Assembly: GCA_021203585.1 (NCBI GenBank)
Contig: JAJQAW010000222.1
Span: 1-19,855, forward strand
Direction: 5' to 3'
Length of the DNA stretch: 19,855 nt
DNA from: Rikenellaceae bacterium
GTDB taxonomy: Bacteria; Bacteroidota; Bacteroidia; Bacteroidales; Rikenellaceae
The notes beneath the pieces are model-generated. The model was given only the letters and a program-made list of their open reading frames with translations, was not told where the DNA came from and made no database searches. Numbering within the stretch: position 1 is the stretch's first letter; each line of letters begins with the position of its first letter. This document shows, piece after piece, positions 15,738 to 19,855 of this stretch. Both the position numbers and the translations under genes were made by a program.

Positions 15738-17042
15738 TCAGATGATCATCCCGGCACCTACCGTCTCGAAGGTATCCGGATCGATAAAAATTAGGCTTCC
15801 GGTAACCCGGTTGACCGGGTAGGGATCATAGGCCAGGGCAGCCGATGTTTTCAGGCTCACCGTGGCAATGTCATTCATAGCCAGCGACTCGACACCGGTT
15901 TGTTCTTCGAGAGTTTCGATATCGATCCGGCTATCGATGGATTTTACGATTCCCTGCACCTGCTGCGTGGTATGCCGGATCAGGTACCGGTTCCCGGCCC
16001 GCAGCGGTTTCTGGTTGAACCAACAAACAGTCACCCGGAAGTTTTGCGCGATGAGCGGCTCTTTTCCATCTGCCGAAGCGATCAGGTCTCCCCGGCTCAC
16101 GTCGATATCGTCACTCAGCTCTACCGTCACCGATTCGCCGGTACCGGCGGCTTCCAATTGCTGTTTTGCCAGGCTGATGCCGGAAATCCGCGTGCGCTGT
16201 CCGCGCGGCAGGATAACGACCTCCTCACCCGGACGAAGTATACCGGAAGCAACCCTGCCGGCGTATCCCCGGAAATCGTGAAACCGGTCTGAAATCGGCC
16301 GGATGACATATTGGACCGGAAAACGGAGCCCCATATGTTCCTGCGGCCGGTTTACCGGTACGGTTTCGAGCAACTCCATGAGCGTCGGGCCGTCATACCA
16401 AGCCATAGGTGCGGATCGATCCACTACGTTGTCCCTCAGCTTGGCGGAAATCGGAATAATAAAGTGGATGTGCCCGGAAATAAAATCGGCCGACATCCTT
16501 CGGTATGCGCTTCGGATTTCCTCGAATACCGTCCGGGAATAATCCACCAAATCCATTTTGTTCACGCAGACCGCGATATGAGAAATGCCGAGCAAGGAAG
16601 CGATGTAACTGTGGCGCACGGTCTGTTCTACGACTCCGTTGCGGGCGTCGATCAGGATCACGGCCAGATCGGCGGTCGAAGCTCCGGTCACCATGTTGCG
16701 GGTATACTGGATATGCCCCGGCATGTCGGCAATGATGAATTTGCGTTTAGGAGTGGCAAAATAGCGGTAGGCCACGTCGATGGTAATCCCCTGCTCGCGC
16801 TCGCTGCGCAAACCGTCGGTCAGCAGAGCCAGGTTTACTTCTTCGTTTTCGCAGCTGCGGGAAGCCGCTTCCACGGCTTCCAATTGGTCCTCAAAAATCG
16901 ACTTGCTGTCGTAAAGCAGACGGCCGATCAGGGTACTTTTCCCATCGTCCACACTTCCTGCCGTGGTGAAGCGCAACAGCTCCATGTCGAGATAACCTTT
17001 AGTATCTGTATTTTCCATGTGATCTTTTTCGGTTGCAAACAT
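15738..17042 (-). CDS. cysN: Sulfate adenylyltransferase subunit 1 (GTPase)
   Basis: CysN is the GTPase that drives APS formation by CysD. From the ATG at 17042 the protein has 434 residues. The GTPase motifs are GSVDDGKST (29-37), the switch region GITIDVAY, DMPGH (106-110, more often DTPGH) and NKMD (161-164). Elongation-factor-like beta-barrel domains follow, ending in FIDPDTFETVGAGMII. There is no C-terminal CysC kinase domain. The start at 17042 has AGGA seven bases upstream, and its ATG overlaps a TAA stop of a short upstream frame (TAATG). The ATG at 17018 (MENTDTKGYLDMELLRF) is a good alternative because CysN homologues usually begin close to that point. The gene is separated from cysD by an unusual 226-base gap and precedes cysH by 5 bases. 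Confidence 0.94.
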   Translation of the reverse strand: MFATEKDHMENTDTKGYLDMELLRFTTAGSVDDGKSTLIGRLLYDSKSIFEDQLEAVEAASRSCENEEVNLALLTDGLRSEREQGITIDVAYRYFATPKRKFIIADMPGHIQYTRNMVTGASTADLAVILIDARNGVVEQTVRHSYIASLLGISHIAVCVNKMDLVDYSRTVFEEIRSAYRRMSADFISGHIHFIIPISAKLRDNVVDRSAPMAWYDGPTLMELLETVPVNRPQEHMGLRFPVQYVIRPISDRFHDFRGYAGRVASGILRPGEEVVILPRGQRTRISGISLAKQQLEAAGTGESVTVELSDDIDVSRGDLIASADGKEPLIAQNFRVTVCWFNQKPLRAGNRYLIRHTTQQVQGIVKSIDSRIDIETLEEQTGVESLAMNDIATVSLKTSAALAYDPYPVNRVTGSLIFIDPDTFETVGAGMII

Positions 17043-17268
17043 TATTTTTTCCTGTCCTCTCCCGGGTCGAAGATAAAATCCATGGCCATGGCCGGGCTCC
17101 GTCGAGCTTACAAGGGCACATAGATTGCTTCGGTGCCGCTCTGGGATCGCTTCTTCCAGGTTTCGCTCTCCGCGGGGCCAAATTTGTGCCGGCGCGGATG
17201 AAGCGGATACACCGTAGGGCCGGCCCCAGGAGACGACAGGGAACGGATATGCGGTACTTGCCGATTCC
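17043..17268 (-). other. 226-base gap between cysD and cysN, possibly holding a gene remnant
   Basis: Every other junction in this operon is 10 bases or shorter, so this gap stands out. One minus-strand frame has a coding-like look. It gives a 34-codon stretch from a GTG at 17212 to a TAA at 17108 (ending GTEAIYVPL) and then, in the same frame, a 15-codon ORF from 17089 whose TAA overlaps the cysN ATG. I recognise neither. cysC often lies in this position in other bacteria, but the text does not resemble a CysC C-terminus. It could be a decayed gene, a leader or a regulatory spacer. No hairpin with a U-tract was seen. Confidence 0.4.
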
Positions 17269-18177
17269 TCAAAAATATCCGGCGATTTTACGATCTTCCA
17301 TTGCGGTTTCGGAGCGTTTGTCGTCCGCCCGGCTACCCCGTTCGGTCAGGCGGGTAGCAGCGATCTCGTTAATAATCTCTTCCAACGACGAAGCGCGCGA
17401 AAGAGTCAATCCCGTGCAACTAATATCGCCGATGGTCCGGCAGCGTACCTGCCGGGTTTCTACGGTTTCATCGGGTTTAAGCTTCATGCACGGCTCTGCG
17501 GCCAGCCATTGGCCGTCGCGAAAGAAAACCCGGCGCTGGTGGGTGAAATAAATGCTCGGCATCTCGATATTTTCCAGGTAAATATACTGCCACACATCCA
17601 TTTCGGTCCAGTTGCTGATCGGGAAAACCCGAAAATGTTCGCCGACGTTTTTACATCCGTTGTACAATCCCCACAGCTCGGGACGCTGATTGCGCGGATC
17701 CCACTGTCCGAACTCGTCACGGTGGGAAAAAAATCGTTCTTTGGCGCGAGCTTTCTCCTCGTCACGGCGGACTCCGCCGATGGCTGCATCGAATTTATAC
17801 TTTTCGATCGTATCCAGCAGCGTGACGGTTTGGGGCCGATTGCGGCTGGCATTATAACCGGTTTCTTCTTTCACCCGTCCCTGATCGATGGATTCCTGTA
17901 CGGAACCGACGATCAGCCGGGCTCCCAGTTTTTCCACCAGGGCGTCCCGGTACTGAATGGTCTCTTCAAAATTATGCCCGGTATCGATGTGTACCAACGG
18001 AAAGGGAATCTGAGCCGGGTAAAAAGCCTTGTAGGCCAAATGGGTGAGAACGATCGAATCTTTCCCACCGGAAAACAGGATCGCCGGACGGTCGAACTGT
18101 GCCGCGACTTCTCGCAGTACGTACATCGATTCGGCTTCCAATTCCCGAAGATGGGTCAATTTATTTGGAATCTTCAT
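17269..18177 (-). CDS. cysD: Sulfate adenylyltransferase subunit 2
   Basis: CysD is the catalytic subunit of ATP sulfurylase, which makes APS from ATP and sulfate together with CysN. The 302-residue length is normal. Motifs are the N-type ATP pyrophosphatase loop SGGKDS (36-41), HIDTGHNF, GGVRRDEEKARAKERFFS, FPISNWTEMDVW and the family-typical end AMEDRKIAGYF. I chose the start at 18177 (MKIPNKLTHLRELEAES), which fits homologues. The ATG at 18201 adds eight residues and overlaps the pstB-like gene. Only 10 bases separate it from the ABC transporter ATPase gene upstream, so the two are almost certainly cotranscribed. Confidence 0.96.
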   Translation of the reverse strand: MKIPNKLTHLRELEAESMYVLREVAAQFDRPAILFSGGKDSIVLTHLAYKAFYPAQIPFPLVHIDTGHNFEETIQYRDALVEKLGARLIVGSVQESIDQGRVKEETGYNASRNRPQTVTLLDTIEKYKFDAAIGGVRRDEEKARAKERFFSHRDEFGQWDPRNQRPELWGLYNGCKNVGEHFRVFPISNWTEMDVWQYIYLENIEMPSIYFTHQRRVFFRDGQWLAAEPCMKLKPDETVETRQVRCRTIGDISCTGLTLSRASSLEEIINEIAATRLTERGSRADDKRSETAMEDRKIAGYF

Positions 18178-18187
18178 AAATCGAGAT

Positions 18188-19051
18188 TTAGCTAAAAGCA
18201 CCGGAAAGGTATCTTTGGGTTAATTCGTGTTGCGGATGCTGAAAAACTTGTTGAGCGGAGCCGAATTCGACCACCTCGCCCAGATACATGAATACGACGT
18301 GATCGGCAATGCGCTGAGCCTGTTGAAGGGTGTGGGTCACCATTACAATGGAATAATCCCGCTTGAGTTTGACGAACAATTCTTCGACGTTTTTACTGGA
18401 CAACGGATCCAGCGCGCTGGTAGCCTCATCGGCCAGGATGAACTGCGGTTCGACGGCCAGGCTGCGAGCCAGACACAACCGCTGCTGCTGACCGATGGAA
18501 AGGCGGGTAGCCGGGGCATGGAGCCGGTCTTTTACCTCTTCCCACAGTCCGACCGCTTCCAGGTAATGGTTCACCACCATGGTCAATTTCCGCTTGTTGC
18601 GGATGCCGTGAATCCGGCAACCGTAAGCGATATTTTCAAAAATCGACATCGGAAGCGGCGAAGGCTTCTGGGAAACCAGCCCCACCTTGCGGCGCAGATC
18701 GATCACACTCTCGCCGCTGCCGACGATATCCTCGCTGCCGAGCATAATTTTACCCTCTACCCGCGCCCCTTCCACCAGGTCGGTCAGCCGGTTCATCGTC
18801 TTCAACAACGTGGACTTGCCGCAACCCGAAGGGCCGATGATGTAGGTAATCTGTTTGCCCGGTAAAGCGAGGTTTACATTTTTCAGGATGTGGTGCTCTT
18901 TAATATACACATTGAGCGTCTGCACATCGATTCCGGGTCCATCCGCTTCCCGGAGGAATTTATGGTCGGGCCGGAAAAACTTTTTTTCCCGTCCCACCGG
19001 ATTGGCACTGCTCCAGGTCGAGCCCAGGGCAACGGATAACATGTTTTTCAT
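18188..19051 (-). CDS. PstB-like ABC transporter ATPase, possibly for sulfate
   Basis: The 287-residue protein belongs to the PstB branch of ABC ATPases. It shows Walker A GPSGCGKST (73-81), the PstB-type MNRLTDL, a Q-loop region SQKPSPLPMSIFENIAYG, signature LSIGQQQRLCLAR (184-196), Walker B with Glu209 in ADEATSALDP and the switch His240. Two differences from standard PstB are notable: LSIGQ instead of LSGGQ, and DEATSALD instead of DEPTSALD. About 40 extra residues precede the ABC domain. Its ATG overlaps the pstA-like stop by one base (TAATG). The next gene is cysD rather than phoU, which usually follows pstB. The ATPase family is secure. Phosphate as the substrate is doubtful, and sulfate or another oxyanion is a fair inference from the operon. 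Confidence 0.85.
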   Translation of the reverse strand: MKNMLSVALGSTWSSANPVGREKKFFRPDHKFLREADGPGIDVQTLNVYIKEHHILKNVNLALPGKQITYIIGPSGCGKSTLLKTMNRLTDLVEGARVEGKIMLGSEDIVGSGESVIDLRRKVGLVSQKPSPLPMSIFENIAYGCRIHGIRNKRKLTMVVNHYLEAVGLWEEVKDRLHAPATRLSIGQQQRLCLARSLAVEPQFILADEATSALDPLSSKNVEELFVKLKRDYSIVMVTHTLQQAQRIADHVVFMYLGEVVEFGSAQQVFQHPQHELTQRYLSGAFS

Positions 19052-19779
19052 TATTGTAGCTTGTTTTTGGAGAACCTGTTCGTAATAAACCGACCGGCCA
19101 GGGATATGACCAGGACGATCAAGGTCAATACCAAGGCAGCGGTATAGGCGCGTTCCTGCACCTCTTTGACCGGACTGCTCATCTGGAAAAAGACAGCCAG
19201 CGGCAGTGTCGCCGCAGGTTGCGAAAGCGAAGTGGGTATACTGTCCGTATACCCGGCCGTAAACATAACCCCTGCAGCATCGCCGATGGCACGACCGACG
19301 GAAAGCAGAGTGGCCGTAGCGATTCCAGGAGCGATCTGCCGGAGCACCACTTTAATGGTTTCCAGGCGCGTGACTCCGAGCGAATAGGCGGTTTCGAGAA
19401 TATCGCGCGGGAATTGCCGGGCCGCTTCGTCCATCGAGCGGATAAAAATAGGGATAATCAACAAAATCACTACAATAATCCCGCCCAGCAGCGACGCCCG
19501 CAAACCGAGGTGAATCATCAAAGCGAATCCGAACGCTCCGTAGACGATCGAAGGAATCCCGAACAGCACATCGTAAGCCAAACGGGACGCATAAGCCAGT
19601 TTGGAATCCTTTTTTAGGTACACATTCAGGTAAAAGACGACCGGAATACTGATTATCAGCCCCAGCAGAGTGGAGGCTCCGACGATGTAGACCGAACCGA
19701 CAATGGCATTGAGAAAACCGCCTTCTTTACCGATATAAAATCCGCCGCCGGGAAGTTTGGTAATCATGTCCCAGCTCAT
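19051..19779 (-). CDS. PstA-like ABC permease, N-terminus out of frame
   Basis: From the ATG at 19779 this gives 242 residues with about five membrane helices and a conserved permease EAA loop (ETAYSLGVTRLETIKVV). It resembles PstA, including the GGGFYIGKEGGFLNAIVGS lead-in. PstA proteins normally have six helices, and the missing first one is encoded just upstream in a different frame. Where phosphate permeases have RAxGETAP near the end of the loop, this one reads RAIGDAAGV (about 162-170), which may bear on substrate choice. If translation really starts at 19779, the permease lacks helix 1 and may be inactive. The stop overlaps the pstB-like start by one base. Together they would form part of an oxyanion importer whose binding protein and second permease lie outside the window. 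Confidence 0.8.
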   Translation of the reverse strand: MSWDMITKLPGGGFYIGKEGGFLNAIVGSVYIVGASTLLGLIISIPVVFYLNVYLKKDSKLAYASRLAYDVLFGIPSIVYGAFGFALMIHLGLRASLLGGIIVVILLIIPIFIRSMDEAARQFPRDILETAYSLGVTRLETIKVVLRQIAPGIATATLLSVGRAIGDAAGVMFTAGYTDSIPTSLSQPAATLPLAVFFQMSSPVKEVQERAYTAALVLTLIVLVISLAGRFITNRFSKNKLQ

Positions 19780-19855
19780 CGCCCCCCCATCCTTTATCGA
19801 GGATGGTCCAGAGGATACTGATTACAAAAGCAAAAACCGTCAGGGTGGCGATGTA
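19727..19855 (-). pseudogene. Frameshifted N-terminal piece of the PstA-like permease, partial at window end
   Basis: The minus-strand frame entering at 19855 encodes a hydrophobic helix (IATLTVFAFVISILWTILD) followed by KGWGG, then runs into unrelated sequence and a TAA at 19727-19729. This helix and the KG turn are what PstA has directly before the MSWDMIT segment of the other frame. The two frames meet at a G7 run (C7 on + strand, 19782-19788). With six G the text would read DKGWGAMSWDMIT and join cleanly. Confidence 0.75.

Noticed and set aside
17080-17091. The perfect palindrome CCATGGCCATGG upstream of cysN
   Set aside because: It is 12 bases, occurs once, is unrelated to any promoter seen, and has no U-tract. 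It is most likely chance.
16311-17123. A 270-codon open frame on the plus strand opposite cysN
   Set aside because: It is an antisense shadow in GC-rich DNA. The opposite strand encodes all CysN GTPase motifs.
17509-18865. Long plus-strand open frames opposite cysD and the pstB-like gene
   Set aside because: The minus strand carries intact CysD and ABC ATPase motifs. The plus-strand translations show no family features.
19776-19795. Programmed ribosomal frameshifting at the G7 run
   Set aside because: Joining the frames needs a +1 shift (or -2), not the common -1 slip, and I see no stimulatory stem. A simple one-base insertion explains it better.

Overview
The window looks like a chromosomal segment of a member of the Bacteroidota, probably Bacteroidales. 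Three things point there: the protein families, the weak Shine-Dalgarno signals, and two divergent copies of the Bacteroidota-type -7 promoter element TAnnTTTG (both TACCTTTG) in the one clear promoter region. It has two halves separated by a strong two-way terminator at about 13121-13151.

Positions 1-13092 are the 3' part of a surface polysaccharide (capsule, exopolysaccharide or O-antigen) locus, all on the + strand. In order it holds: the end of a family-4 glycosyltransferase broken by an in-frame TAG, a CapA-like protein, a PaaK/CapK-like adenylate-forming enzyme, a two-domain oxidoreductase, a heparinase II/III-type lyase, a WbuB-like glycosyltransferase, a PglC-like phosphoglycosyl transferase, a PglD/NeuD-like acyltransferase, an acyl carrier protein, an SDR reductase, a KAS III-like synthase and a PglE-like sugar aminotransferase. 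Five successive gene junctions from 3390 to 9219 overlap by 4 or 8 bases, so these genes are probably translated as one coupled unit. The last six genes suggest that a small acyl chain is built on a dedicated carrier protein and placed on the 4-amino group of a bacillosamine-like sugar, which the PglC-like enzyme then loads onto the lipid carrier. The 4,6-dehydratase that this route needs is not in the window.

Positions 13174-19855 are assimilatory sulfate metabolism. cysK (-) and an orphan LuxR-type regulator (+) diverge from a 132-base promoter region. A minus-strand operon runs pstA-like, pstB-like, cysD, a 226-base gap, cysN, cysH, and ends at a hairpin near 14921-14952. Together these genes would import an oxyanion, activate sulfate to APS (CysDN), reduce it (CysH) and make cysteine (CysK). 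The Pst-like transporter sits directly upstream of cysD, without phoU. It has altered signature motifs, so it may carry sulfate rather than phosphate.

Three apparent lesions deserve attention: a TGG-to-TAG nonsense codon in the first glycosyltransferase (660-662), a Tyr in place of the first Cys of the CC iron-sulfur pair in CysH, and an extra G in a G7 tract that throws the first membrane helix of the PstA-like protein out of frame. Each may be an assembly error or a real change. By eye, base composition is AT-rich in the first 3.4 kb, intermediate through most of the rest of the polysaccharide locus, and GC-richer from about 12 kb onward. I saw no tRNA, rRNA, CRISPR array or insertion sequence, and no gene-free stretch exceeds 300 bases.
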